Positions 1-5,474 of a DNA stretch of 50,002 nucleotides are shown here, in pieces. Source of the stretch: a virus; the IMG/VR virus record IMGVR_UViG_3300020583_000019, positions 1-50,002 of that record; one strand, given 5' to 3'. The notes below the pieces were generated by a model. That model was not told the DNA's origin, did no database searches, and was given only the letters and a program-made list of their open reading frames with translations. The first letter of the stretch is position 1; every line of letters starts with the position of its first letter. Both the position numbers and the translations under genes were made by a program.

Positions 1-375
1 TGTTTGTCCTTTGATAAACAGTGGGGCAGCGATAGGGATTGGCTTGCGGAACTTCTCTAGCGTGCGGACAGCTATGGCGTATAGCTTCTTGGCGTCTACG
101 CGGCCGCTGTGGTAGTCAAACTTGCTTGTCCGGGCCTTGAGCCTGGGAAAGCAGCGCTTGACCTCTACAACGCCTAGGATTGCGTTCTTCTGTAGCACCT
201 CGGGATTATACTCGAACTCCTCGCACTTTGCTCGATTGATTACGTGCGAGGCGTGAATGGCCACATGCTCACCTGGCTTAACCGCGTCCGCCCACTCTTC
301 GCCCTTAATAACAATGTGCCGGCGTCGATCAACAATCAGTTGCGCCCAAGGTTGCTGTACTGAAATGACTCTCAA
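1..375 (-). CDS. ASCH-domain protein, 3' end off the window
   Basis: Reading the minus strand from a TTG at 375 gives 125 open codons to the window edge. The protein begins MRVISVQQPWAQLIV, the typical opening of ASCH (PUA-like) domains, and continues through VAIHASHVI and AILGVVEV, which match the core strands of that fold. ASCH proteins bind or process RNA or modified nucleosides; a few are RNases or N4-acetylcytidine hydrolases. The TTG overlaps the TGA of the XRE gene (TTGA), so the two are translationally coupled under one promoter. If the molecule were circular, the frame would continue seven codons into the palindrome at 50002 and stop there. The domain call is fairly sure; the substrate is unknown. 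Confidence 0.8.
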   Translation of the reverse strand, partial: MRVISVQQPWAQLIVDRRRHIVIKGEEWADAVKPGEHVAIHASHVINRAKCEEFEYNPEVLQKNAILGVVEVKRCFPRLKARTSKFDYHSGRVDAKKLYAIAVRTLEKFRKPIPIAAPLFIKGQT

Positions 376-557
376 GGCTTCACCCTCACCAGTCGCACTC
401 TCCGCTCCAGCCCTAGCAAACGCAGGAGTCCTTCGCTCGGCTCACGCTGGCCGTTTAGCCAGTAATAAACCGCTGCCGTGGTGACGCCGAGCTCTCGCGC
501 TACAGCGACCACGCCTCCCACTCGATCAATCTCTCGCCTGAGAATCTGCTGGCTCAT
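372..557 (-). CDS. XRE/Cro-type helix-turn-helix repressor
   Basis: A 61-aa protein. Residues 14-47 (GGVVAVARELGVTTAAVYYW and on) form a classic HTH of the YdaS/Cro type. It probably binds the nearby operator and controls the divergent early promoter. The ATG at 557 was chosen over an in-frame TTG at 593 because the TTG lies inside the -35 box. There is no Shine-Dalgarno sequence; the ATG sits exactly 7 nt after a -10-like hexamer, which suggests a leaderless mRNA. It is the first gene of a two-gene leftward unit with the ASCH gene. Whether it acts as a CI-like lysogeny repressor or a Cro-like protein cannot be told. Confidence 0.8.
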   Translation of the reverse strand: MSQQILRREIDRVGGVVAVARELGVTTAAVYYWLNGQREPSEGLLRLLGLERRVRLVRVKP

Positions 558-564
558 GCTACAT

Positions 565-593
565 TGATAACAAATCTGTTGTACGTCAGTCAA
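565..593 (-). promoter_or_regulatory. Promoter of XRE-ASCH unit
   Basis: On the minus strand TTGACT (593-588), a 17-nt spacer and TTATCA (570-565) are followed by 7 nt and the ATG at 557. A start point about 7 nt after the -10 box would fall on the start codon. Confidence 0.6.
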
Positions 594-601
594 GCTGATT
601 C

Positions 602-639
602 GTTGGTACTGGTATTATCATATTCGCGCTAGTACCAAC
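602..639. promoter_or_regulatory. Inverted repeat operator between divergent promoters
   Basis: Two perfect 9-bp arms, GTTGGTACT (602-610) and AGTACCAAC (631-639), are separated by 20 bp. They lie between the leftward XRE promoter and the rightward early promoter. Position and symmetry suggest a repressor operator. Related AGTAC half-sites occur at 7221-7252, 42194-42203 and 49613-49967. Confidence 0.6.
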
Positions 640-646
640 ATTTGTG

Positions 647-675
647 TTGACAGACTTTCAGCCTTCTGCGATACT
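647..675 (+). promoter_or_regulatory. Rightward early promoter
   Basis: TTGACA (647-652) is followed by a 17-nt spacer and GATACT (670-675), a strong sigma70-like arrangement. The first gene downstream has its Shine-Dalgarno at 686-690, so the leader would be short. Confidence 0.7.
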
Positions 676-694
676 CTCTGACATTGGAGGCAAC

Positions 695-796
695 ATGACA
701 AACACTGGCGCAATCGTGGTAATCGCAATCATGGCTCTGGGGCTAATCTCGCCGTTCGTTGCTTTGCTCTGGAACATCAAAGTCGAGAATCGCTAG
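695..796 (+). CDS. Single-TM microprotein
   Basis: A 33-aa protein with one hydrophobic helix from about residue 6 to 28 (IVVIAIMALGLISPFVALLW) and a short charged tail. A strong GGAGG at 686-690 sits 4 nt before the ATG. First gene of the early rightward operon, so probably made immediately after infection. Function unknown; small early membrane proteins can act in superinfection exclusion or host takeover, but nothing here proves that. Confidence 0.65.
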   Translation: MTNTGAIVVIAIMALGLISPFVALLWNIKVENR

Positions 797-819
797 CCGC
801 TGGCCAGAGACCTAGCCCA
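797..819 (+). repeat. Intergenic repeat copy A
   Basis: The segment CCGCTGGCCAGAGAC plus a TAGCCCA tail recurs at 2683-2704 with one base less. Both copies lie just upstream of a new small gene, so this looks like a reused gene-boundary sequence. Confidence 0.6.
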
Positions 820-843
820 CCACGCCAACGAGAGGAGCATCTA

Positions 844-1029
844 ATGAATAACACGCCAAGTATCAATATCTTAACTCACAAAGCGGTGGAATATCTTACC
901 ACTCGCTACAACGAAGAGTGTTTGCGCTATCCGCTCATGCGCCGTGATGTTTCGCTCAAGGGCTATATCAACGCCAACCTGAAATACGCCATCCGCAACA
1001 TGCGCAATCGGAGGAACCATGCTAAGTGA
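844..1029 (+). CDS. Small basic protein, unknown
   Basis: A 61-aa, Arg/Asn-rich protein ending in a basic tail (IRNMRNRRNHAK), compatible with nucleic-acid binding. GAGAGGAGC precedes the ATG. Its last 11 nt overlap the next gene. No family recognised. Confidence 0.65.
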   Translation: MNNTPSINILTHKAVEYLTTRYNEECLRYPLMRRDVSLKGYINANLKYAIRNMRNRRNHAK

Positions 1030-1219
1030 GTCCTATCAAAACGGAATTTACTGGGCGATAATCAACGCTGAACAAGCGCGAGAAAGGGCTGCCAATGCTG
1101 AACTGGATTATTGGATTAAGCGGGCTGCGAAGGATGGCCTTGTGGATAGTATGGAACGTACCGCTGGGACCGTTCGCCCCGCGAGTGATGGGATTCGCTC
1201 TAAACAGCAGGGGAGCTAA
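1019..1219 (+). CDS. Small hypothetical protein
   Basis: A 66-aa protein with an Ala/Glu-rich helical N-terminal half (AIINAEQARERAANAELDYW). GGAGGAACC precedes the ATG, which lies within the end of the previous gene. No domain recognised. Confidence 0.6.
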   Translation: MLSESYQNGIYWAIINAEQARERAANAELDYWIKRAAKDGLVDSMERTAGTVRPASDGIRSKQQGS

Positions 1220-1222
1220 GCA

Positions 1223-1303
1223 ATGGTCCGCTACAAAATAACCGATGCTGGCGACGTGGCGCGATTGCTGCTTGCGCTTGGCGATTGGATAAAATCAGGA
1301 TAG
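1223..1303 (+). CDS. 26-aa paralogue of the 5022-5204 protein
   Basis: A 26-aa ORF with GGGAG 7 nt upstream. Its sequence KITDAGDVARLLLALGDW is nearly identical at protein level to the N-terminus of the 60-aa protein encoded at 5204-5022 on the other strand, but it stops before that protein's Cys-rich part. It is either a truncated duplicate or a functional minimal form. The shared protein sequence makes translation more likely than its size alone would. Confidence 0.5.
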   Translation: MVRYKITDAGDVARLLLALGDWIKSG

Positions 1304-1318
1304 AAAGTGAGGCACGCG

Positions 1319-1699
1319 ATGGAAAACGCTAGCTGGGTAATCCGGGAGAAGTCGACGGGCAAAGTGATTTGCGAAACTTTCAATCCTCGCGTTGTGGCTG
1401 CTCTCAATGTCGACAAGTATGAAGCGGTGCCGATATTGCAGTATTTGGTTTCGATCAATGGCTCGTCGACGAAGCCTGCTCTTACCGAGCTGGAATCCTT
1501 CATGCTGAATCACATCTCACGCTTTGGCTCAACGGGCTATCCAGTGCAGAAAGTTGGCTCACATCATTGGAGCTGGCAATATGGCAATGGCGACGATTCA
1601 CACGCTTGCCCGGTGGTATTCCCTACGAAGAAACAGGCTGTTGCCTCGTTCGAGGGACACTTAGAGATTCTCCGCGATAAGAAAGCCGGTAGATTGTGA
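1319..1699 (+). CDS. Hypothetical protein
   Basis: A 126-aa protein starting MENASWVIREKSTGKVI, with a central YLVSINGS segment and a SHHWSWQYGNGDDSHACPVVF stretch rich in aromatic and His residues. The ATG at 1319 was preferred to GTG 1307 because GTGAGG, probably the ribosome site, lies between them. The N-terminus looks like a small beta domain reading out a cell-state modifier. No family recognised. Confidence 0.65.
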   Translation: MENASWVIREKSTGKVICETFNPRVVAALNVDKYEAVPILQYLVSINGSSTKPALTELESFMLNHISRFGSTGYPVQKVGSHHWSWQYGNGDDSHACPVVFPTKKQAVASFEGHLEILRDKKAGRL

Positions 1700-1893
1700 T
1701 AACGATTAGGCGCTTAGACAGCGGCTATCTACGCGCTCAAGGTTCGGGTCCTTGTGAGTGGGCACAGTGGCCTGAGTGGAGAAGTCCGCAGTATTACGAT
1801 TTCTTTCCAGAAGCCAGCGACAAATTCAGACGTGAATTGCCTAAATTTTTGGAGGAGTGGGGGAAGCAAGAAAGAAATAGGAAGCTCGTATGA
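1696..1893 (+). CDS. Small hypothetical protein
   Basis: A 65-aa protein from a GTG that overlaps the previous stop (GTGA). Aromatic-rich centre (WAQWPEWRSPQYYDFFPEAS), then a charged helix. Its end overlaps the next ATG (ATGA). Family unknown; the coupling on both sides supports translation. Confidence 0.6.
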   Translation: MITIRRLDSGYLRAQGSGPCEWAQWPEWRSPQYYDFFPEASDKFRRELPKFLEEWGKQERNRKLV

Positions 1894-2057
1894 AGAAGTG
1901 GAAATGCGGAAATTTCGACCATGCCTGCCAGTTACGCGGATACTGCGTTATGAAGAATTGCTCCCAGTTCAAAGAGGAGCCTAAAAAGAAACTGTTTTGC
2001 AAGCGCCTTGCGGGCGGATTCATTTGCTACACGAACGAATTGGGGAGGTTACGTTGA
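1890..2057 (+). CDS. Cys-rich basic microprotein
   Basis: A 55-aa protein with six cysteines (residues 6, 13, 19, 24, 37 and 46) and many lysines, including KKWKCGNFDHACQLRGYC. It probably folds around zinc. Start overlaps the previous stop (ATGA) and end overlaps the next TTG start (TTGA), so the frame is fixed by coupling on both sides. Confidence 0.6.
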   Translation: MKKWKCGNFDHACQLRGYCVMKNCSQFKEEPKKKLFCKRLAGGFICYTNELGRLR

Positions 2058-2281
2058 GCGAATGCAAACACATCACGCTTAAAAAAAGGTTAGTAGGCGA
2101 GCAAAGCTGGTATGCATGTAGCGGTTGCGGGCAAAAGTTCCTGCCGGAGCCGTGGGACGGCAAGGTAAGAGTGAATTTGCCCGATGGTTGCTACTGCCAG
2201 CCGGGGAAGTGCATGGCTCCAGTAGTGATGGGCAGGCAGACGCCATGCCGCGACCCGCAGAAAGCTGCTCAAGGAGGCTGA
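2054..2281 (+). CDS. Zn-ribbon protein
   Basis: A 75-aa protein from TTG 2054, which has an ideal GGGGAGG at 2042-2048 and overlaps the previous TGA. The motif WYACSGCGQKF is a zinc knuckle; more cysteines follow (CYC, C, C). An upstream ATG at 1997 in the same frame lacks a ribosome site. Role unknown, likely nucleic-acid or protein binding. Confidence 0.65.
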   Translation: MSECKHITLKKRLVGEQSWYACSGCGQKFLPEPWDGKVRVNLPDGCYCQPGKCMAPVVMGRQTPCRDPQKAAQGG

Positions 2282-2346
2282 GAGTGGGGGCTATTTTCTT
2301 TTTGCTAATGAGAAGGCTGGCAGATTTAAAGGACAGGAGAAGCACT

Positions 2347-2658
2347 ATGAATCAGTCTGAAAACCAATGTGAAGTGACTTTATATGGTGAACGCTGCCGT
2401 TCACAAAAAGGTCACAAGGGATTACATGACCGCGATTTCATAGAGATTGCCCCTGAAGTCCCTGATACCACCGCACCGTTCAGCTACAAAGACAGCAACG
2501 TGCGCGACACGGCTACCGCCAAAGCAATCCTCTTAGCCCATATAGACGAAGCTCAAATGCTCTACGATGTGACTGTGAATACACCAGATGCGCCAAAGGG
2601 ATTAATTGAGTTTATGGACAGGCATCTTGACGACTTAAGAGCCAAGAAAGTCAGTTAG
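2347..2658 (+). CDS. Hypothetical protein with C...KGHKGLH motif
   Basis: A 103-aa protein preceded by AGGAG. The N-terminus has two Cys, then GERCRSQKGHKGLHDRD; the C-terminal half is helical (IDEAQMLYDVTVNT...FMDRHLDDLRAK). The C...KGHxGxH pattern also occurs in the protein at 9176-9730, so the two share a small putative metal-binding module. Function unknown. Confidence 0.65.
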   Translation: MNQSENQCEVTLYGERCRSQKGHKGLHDRDFIEIAPEVPDTTAPFSYKDSNVRDTATAKAILLAHIDEAQMLYDVTVNTPDAPKGLIEFMDRHLDDLRAKKVS

Positions 2659-2661
2659 CCA

Positions 2662-2684
2662 GCCCCCAAGGAGACTTAGCTGCC
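2662..2684 (+). repeat. Ribosome-site linker repeat, copy 1
   Basis: A 23-bp segment (core CCAAGGAGACTTAGCTGCC) identical to 3333-3355. Each copy carries AAGGAG and stands directly before a gene. A shorter version (GGAGACTTAGCTG) is at 3597-3609. Confidence 0.75.
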
Positions 2685-2704
2685 GCTGGCCAGAGACTAG
2701 CCCA
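2683..2704 (+). repeat. Intergenic repeat copy B
   Basis: Second copy of the element at 797-819, joined directly to the 2662-2684 linker repeat. Confidence 0.6.
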
Positions 2705-2728
2705 AGGCAAACACAAAGGAGAATGAAA

Positions 2729-3085
2729 ATGGTTGAAAAATCGAAGTGCTTCCCAAATGAATCGCTTAATACGGTTGATGTCAATCAACTTGCATTATCT
2801 TCTCGCAACTGGCGCGCTGAGAGGTATGGCTCCTCATGGGCAGTTATTGATGACCGAGGAAGAATCGCTTATGTCTACGGGGTATTCGCTGATAGGCCAG
2901 ATGAGGAAGCAAAAGTAAACACCGAGTTAATGGCTTCCGCTCCTGCCCTCCGTGCGGCGTTAATACAGATTGCGTCTCGCCACCACTCGGATACCTGCTC
3001 GCTCGCACTGACTGGCCAACATGAATGCGATTGTCACGTCAGTATCGCTAAGAACGCGTTGAGGAGCGAATGTTCTAACAGATGA
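2729..3085 (+). CDS. Hypothetical protein
   Basis: A 118-aa protein. AAGGAG ends at 2721, so the ATG at 2729 (7-nt gap) is a better start than the ATG at 2723. Central segment RAERYGSSWAVIDDRGRIAYV looks like a small beta sheet; VNTELMASAPALRAALIQI resembles the phage-typical 'aaAPeLleaL' helix. The C-terminus has CDCHV cysteines. No function assigned. Confidence 0.7.
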   Translation: MVEKSKCFPNESLNTVDVNQLALSSRNWRAERYGSSWAVIDDRGRIAYVYGVFADRPDEEAKVNTELMASAPALRAALIQIASRHHSDTCSLALTGQHECDCHVSIAKNALRSECSNR

Positions 3086-3122
3086 ACGCAAGACCAAGTA
3101 GCAAGCCAAAAGGAGAAACGAA

Positions 3123-3350
3123 ATGAGCGACGAGCAAATCAAATACATGGTGAACCGTTTCCTTATGTGGCGACTGCCCGAGAACTTTAACCCGGATGCT
3201 GGGATTAGCTTTAAGCCCGTGTACAACGAACATACGGCGTGGCCGATGAAGCATGAGCCAGTAGGGACTAATCTATTCGACGCCACGCAAGCGGAAGCGA
3301 TGATTCGCTATTTAATCGAAGGGATGCCAGAGGCCCCCAAGGAGACTTAG
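3123..3350 (+). CDS. Conserved phage protein, unknown role
   Basis: A 75-aa protein with AAGGAG before the ATG. The sequence KPVYNEHTAWPMKHEPVGTN and FDATQAEAMIRYLIEGMP belong to a type I know from many temperate phages of Proteobacteria; its role is not established. The final codons and stop lie inside the 23-bp linker repeat. Confidence 0.75.
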   Translation: MSDEQIKYMVNRFLMWRLPENFNPDAGISFKPVYNEHTAWPMKHEPVGTNLFDATQAEAMIRYLIEGMPEAPKET

Positions 3351-3355
3351 CTGCC
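3333..3355 (+). repeat. Ribosome-site linker repeat, copy 2
   Basis: Identical to 2662-2684. Here it encodes the last residues of the upstream gene (APKET and stop) and supplies AAGGAG for the gene at 3356. Confidence 0.75.
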
Positions 3356-3592
3356 ATGAGCCAAAAAATTACACCGCGTCCAAATATCGCCCAGCTTGAG
3401 GATTTGCTCAATCAAGCGGACGAAGGCGAGATTGAAGTGCTGCCTAATGGTGACGTTGTGCGCCTCGATGCCACCGAGATTCTGGCGAAGAACTATCAGA
3501 TTGAAAAAGAACGCTCTGAATGGTTGCGAAAGGAATGCGACAGACTTCGCGCATTCATAGCTAACATTCACAAGATTACAGAGAAGCCCTAG
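3356..3592 (+). CDS. Hypothetical protein with coiled-coil tail
   Basis: A 78-aa protein beginning MSQKITPRPNIAQLEDLL. Residues about 45-70 (KNYQIEKERSEWLRKECDRL) are predicted by eye to form a coiled coil. The start directly follows the linker repeat. No family recognised. Confidence 0.65.
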   Translation: MSQKITPRPNIAQLEDLLNQADEGEIEVLPNGDVVRLDATEILAKNYQIEKERSEWLRKECDRLRAFIANIHKITEKP

Positions 3593-3612
3593 GAGGGGAG
3601 ACTTAGCTGATT

Positions 3613-3795
3613 ATGGCCCGCAAACTCTACAACATTTTCGTGCTTCGCTGCGTCACCTGCAAGAACCGTGAGGAGCGCGAATGCAAGACTGTGACTGAGC
3701 AGCCATTCTGTGACCGCTGTTACTCGCCAATGGTGACGGAAAGCGTGATACTCAACTCGCGCAAGCCGCCAATGGCCAGCGAGAAAGGTAGCTGA
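3613..3795 (+). CDS. Zn-ribbon protein
   Basis: A 60-aa protein with two CxxC knuckles, RCVTCKN and FCDRCYS, spaced as in a treble-clef or ribbon fold. GGAGG lies at 3592-3596, and the sequence AGCTGATTATGGCC covering the start recurs at the next gene's start. Confidence 0.65.
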   Translation: MARKLYNIFVLRCVTCKNREERECKTVTEQPFCDRCYSPMVTESVILNSRKPPMASEKGS

Positions 3796-3797
3796 TT

Positions 3798-3983
3798 ATG
3801 GCCGACACGCGCACGAACGAACCAATTTGCACGATTTGCGGTCATCCACGCTCGCATCACGGCGAGGAACCACCCTACGAATGTTGCGGACTGACGGCTA
3901 TGTCCCTTGATTATTGCCAATGCAAGGGCTTTAGCTACGTCCCGCAGCCAGCCACCACCGAGAAAGGACCGAAACAACCATGA
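3798..3983 (+). CDS. Cys/His-rich small protein
   Basis: A 61-aa protein with CTICGHPRSHH, ECCG and CQC clusters, a likely zinc-binding fold. Start region repeats that of the preceding gene (AGCTGATTATGGCC). Its stop overlaps the next ATG (ATGA). Function unknown. Confidence 0.65.
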   Translation: MADTRTNEPICTICGHPRSHHGEEPPYECCGLTAMSLDYCQCKGFSYVPQPATTEKGPKQP

Positions 3984-4144
3984 GCACGTTTCTAAATTTT
4001 CTTTACGTCTACCTATTCGGATGCGCCTTCTTGACTCTGTGCTTCGGTGCAGAGTGGGCAATCAGCTGGTGGGATAGCTTCGATGAGTTCGACATTGGCG
4101 AGTACTCTGCTCTCGAAGAGGCAGAGTGGAAGGATCGCCGCTGA
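3980..4144 (+). CDS. Single-TM microprotein, acidic tail
   Basis: A 54-aa protein with one hydrophobic segment (FLNFLYVYLFGCAFLTLCF, residues 4-22) and an acidic C-terminus (FDEFDIGEYSALEEAEW). Start overlaps the previous stop. Last gene of the rightward early operon. Function unknown. Confidence 0.65.
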   Translation: MSTFLNFLYVYLFGCAFLTLCFGAEWAISWWDSFDEFDIGEYSALEEAEWKDRR

Positions 4145-4218
4145 CTCTTCGCTGCCCACGTTCTCTACCCGTCCTGGGTGTGAGTTCTCCAAGCGGCAAG
4201 CGTTGCCTAATCAGCTCC

Positions 4219-4241
4219 GAGGCAGCACGTCAAGCTGCCTC
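4219..4241. terminator. Hairpin between convergent operons
   Basis: Perfect 8-bp stem GAGGCAGC (4219-4226) / GCTGCCTC (4234-4241) with a 7-nt loop, placed between the ends of the rightward (4144) and leftward (4240) operons. There is no clear T-run, so termination is inferred from position. The rest of 4145-4218 shows no gene. Confidence 0.5.
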
Positions 4242-4542
4242 ACCCGCTAATCGCCACTCTCTTCGCCATCTTCAAAGTCACCCACTTGTCGCGCCATGCT
4301 TCCAGTTTGTACCAGCGTTCATCTGTTTCGCTCAGAAGCCACCGCTCTACGATCTCGCCTGTGTCGCTGACATAAGCGTTGACTTGTACAAGCGTACCAT
4401 CCTGCAAGTGTGGCCGTGGAACTCTGTGGCCATCGAAAGGTTGCGCTCCAATCGGACGCGAGATTAGTATGCGCTGAATCTCATTCCAGCGTGGAAGAGA
4501 AACTTCTAGTGTGTCCTGTCCTGTCCTGTAATTTTCGCTCAC
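4240..4542 (-). CDS. Hypothetical protein
   Basis: A 100-aa protein from GTG 4542, which overlaps the upstream TGA (GTGA). Strand-rich core LPRWNEIQRILISRP and TLVQVNAYVSDTGEIVERWL, then WYKLEAWRDKW. Last gene of the leftward operon. No family recognised. Confidence 0.6.
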   Translation of the reverse strand: MSENYRTGQDTLEVSLPRWNEIQRILISRPIGAQPFDGHRVPRPHLQDGTLVQVNAYVSDTGEIVERWLLSETDERWYKLEAWRDKWVTLKMAKRVAISG

Positions 4543-4775
4543 GCTCGCCTCGCTGCACGCGCTGCTACTTTTTGCCGCGAATGCTCCAATACCACTCCAC
4601 GCCTCAACTGTCCGATGAGTTTGTCTAAGTGGCTCAACAGCGATTTTACCGGCCACAATCCAGACTCTTTGCAATCGGTCGTTCGCAACTCGTAAATCAT
4701 ATAACTCAGCCGATCAATTCGCCGGCGCACCGTGCGGTAGCATGATTTGTGCGATTTGTTTGGATTCGGAATCAC
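4539..4775 (-). CDS. Small basic protein ending in the AARRA linker
   Basis: A 78-aa protein from GTG 4775. The middle (CYRTVRRRIDRLSYMIYEL ... LLSHLDKLIGQLRRGVVLEH) is helical and basic. Its last residues ARAARRA and the stop are encoded by a copy of the GC-rich coupling linker, which also gives the next gene its GAGG site and GTG. Function unknown. Confidence 0.6.
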   Translation of the reverse strand: MIPNPNKSHKSCYRTVRRRIDRLSYMIYELRTTDCKESGLWPVKSLLSHLDKLIGQLRRGVVLEHSRQKVAARAARRA

Positions 4776-4796
4776 GATCGCCTCGCTGCAAACCTA
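4772..4796 (-). repeat. Coupling linker repeat, copy 1
   Basis: Minus-strand core AGGTTTGCAGC, then a purine-rich ribosome site (GAGGCGA) and GTGA. Related copies are at 5206-5231, 5304-5329 and, shortened, 4539-4557. Confidence 0.7.
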
Positions 4797-4810
4797 GGCT
4801 TCCCAATCAT
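4772..4810 (-). CDS. 12-codon mini-ORF made mostly of the coupling linker
   Basis: ATG 4810 overlaps the stop of the gene ending at 4807, and the TGA overlaps the GTG at 4775. The 12 residues MIGKPRFAARRS are mostly the linker that ends two other genes in FAARRA. It may serve only to pass ribosomes from one gene to the next. Translation is inferred from the overlaps. Confidence 0.35.
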   Translation of the reverse strand: MIGKPRFAARRS

Positions 4811-5025
4811 GGCTTATACTGTGAATTCTTGGCTTTGGTGACAAGTGCTCTAATCTCCCTGCGCCATTCTTGGCGTTCGTCCTGTGTGAGGGTGAGCGCC
4901 AACATGTAGTTGGCATTTTCGAGAGCCGCGATCAACTCAGCATTTAGTGCGCGTAGGCGGCGAAACTCGTCCCAAATTGGCTTAATCGGTTGCATGGCGG
5001 GAAGAGGAGTGTCCCAGTCCATCAT
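4807..5025 (-). CDS. Coiled-coil small protein
   Basis: A 72-aa protein whose residues 17-45 (PIWDEFRRLRALNAELIAAL...) form a heptad-like helix. ATG 5025 overlaps the previous stop (ATGA). Function unknown. Confidence 0.6.
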   Translation of the reverse strand: MMDWDTPLPAMQPIKPIWDEFRRLRALNAELIAALENANYMLALTLTQDERQEWRREIRALVTKAKNSQYKP

Positions 5026-5204
5026 GCGCCTACCTTATTTTTCTCGAATACGTCAGTTCTAGCCTGCGCCTTTCTGAATTTCTCGCAAGCATCACGGAAT
5101 TTTTCGCAGGCAGGGCAACTGCACATGCAATCCGATCTGAGCCAGTCTCCAAGCGAAAGAAGTAATCTCGCAACGTCTCCCGCGTCAGTTATTTTCCAGC
5201 GCAT
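5022..5204 (-). CDS. Small protein with Cys cluster; paralogue of 1223-1303
   Basis: A 60-aa protein: MRWKITDAGDVARLLLSLGD at the N-terminus, then CMCSCPAC and a tandem CEKFR/ACEKFR repeat. The N-terminal 25 residues match the 26-aa product at 1223-1303. GGAGG from linker copy 2 precedes the ATG by 7 nt. Cysteines suggest a metal site. Function unknown. Confidence 0.65.
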   Translation of the reverse strand: MRWKITDAGDVARLLLSLGDWLRSDCMCSCPACEKFRDACEKFRKAQARTDVFEKNKVGA

Positions 5205-5205
5205 C

Positions 5206-5231
5206 TCACGCCCTCCGTGCTGCAAACCTGT
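5206..5231 (-). repeat. Coupling linker repeat, copy 2
   Basis: Minus-strand AGGTTTGCAGCACGGAGG followed by GCGTGA, identical over 23 nt or more to copy 3 at 5304-5329. It encodes the FAARRA end of one gene and the GGAGG site of the next. Confidence 0.8.
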
Positions 5232-5304
5232 CAGAAATTGCTCCTCTTACAGCGAATCCAAAGAACATTCCGCCAAGCCAAAACATTAAGTATGCAAACC
5301 ACAT
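5206..5304 (-). CDS. Single-TM microprotein
   Basis: A 32-aa protein with a hydrophobic helix (MWFAYLMFWLGGMFFGFAV, residues 1-19) and a basic end DRFAARRA encoded by linker copy 2. GGAGG from linker copy 3 precedes the ATG, which overlaps the upstream stop (TGATG). Membrane role unknown. Confidence 0.6.
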   Translation of the reverse strand: MWFAYLMFWLGGMFFGFAVRGAISDRFAARRA

Positions 5305-5329
5305 CACGCCCTCCGTGCTGCAAACCTGT
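5304..5329 (-). repeat. Coupling linker repeat, copy 3
   Basis: Same sequence as 5206-5231. It ends the Zn-ribbon gene (NRFAARRA and stop) and starts the microprotein at 5304. Confidence 0.8.
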
Positions 5330-5474
5330 TCTCCAACGTACCCCACAGCTTACCCACGCGCTCTAACGTGACGCGCTGGAACTCTCGGCAATTCGCGCAC
5401 AGAAACTTTCCGATCTTCCCGCAACCCGCGCAGGACGTGAGGCGAGTTCGCTTTATGGGAGCTACGCGGGTCAC
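5304..5474 (-). CDS. Zn-ribbon microprotein
   Basis: A 56-aa protein with TSCAGCGKIGKFLCANCREF, a compact CxxC-x7-CxxC ribbon at residues 15-29, flanked by basic residues. GTG 5474 overlaps the upstream TGA. C-terminal FAARRA comes from the linker. Probably nucleic-acid binding. Confidence 0.65.
   Translation of the reverse strand: MTRVAPIKRTRLTSCAGCGKIGKFLCANCREFQRVTLERVGKLWGTLENRFAARRA

Noticed and set aside
2125-2346. N-terminal extension of the 2347-2658 protein
   Set aside because: The upstream part overlaps the Zn-ribbon gene out of phase; ATG 2347 has AGGAG at the right distance.
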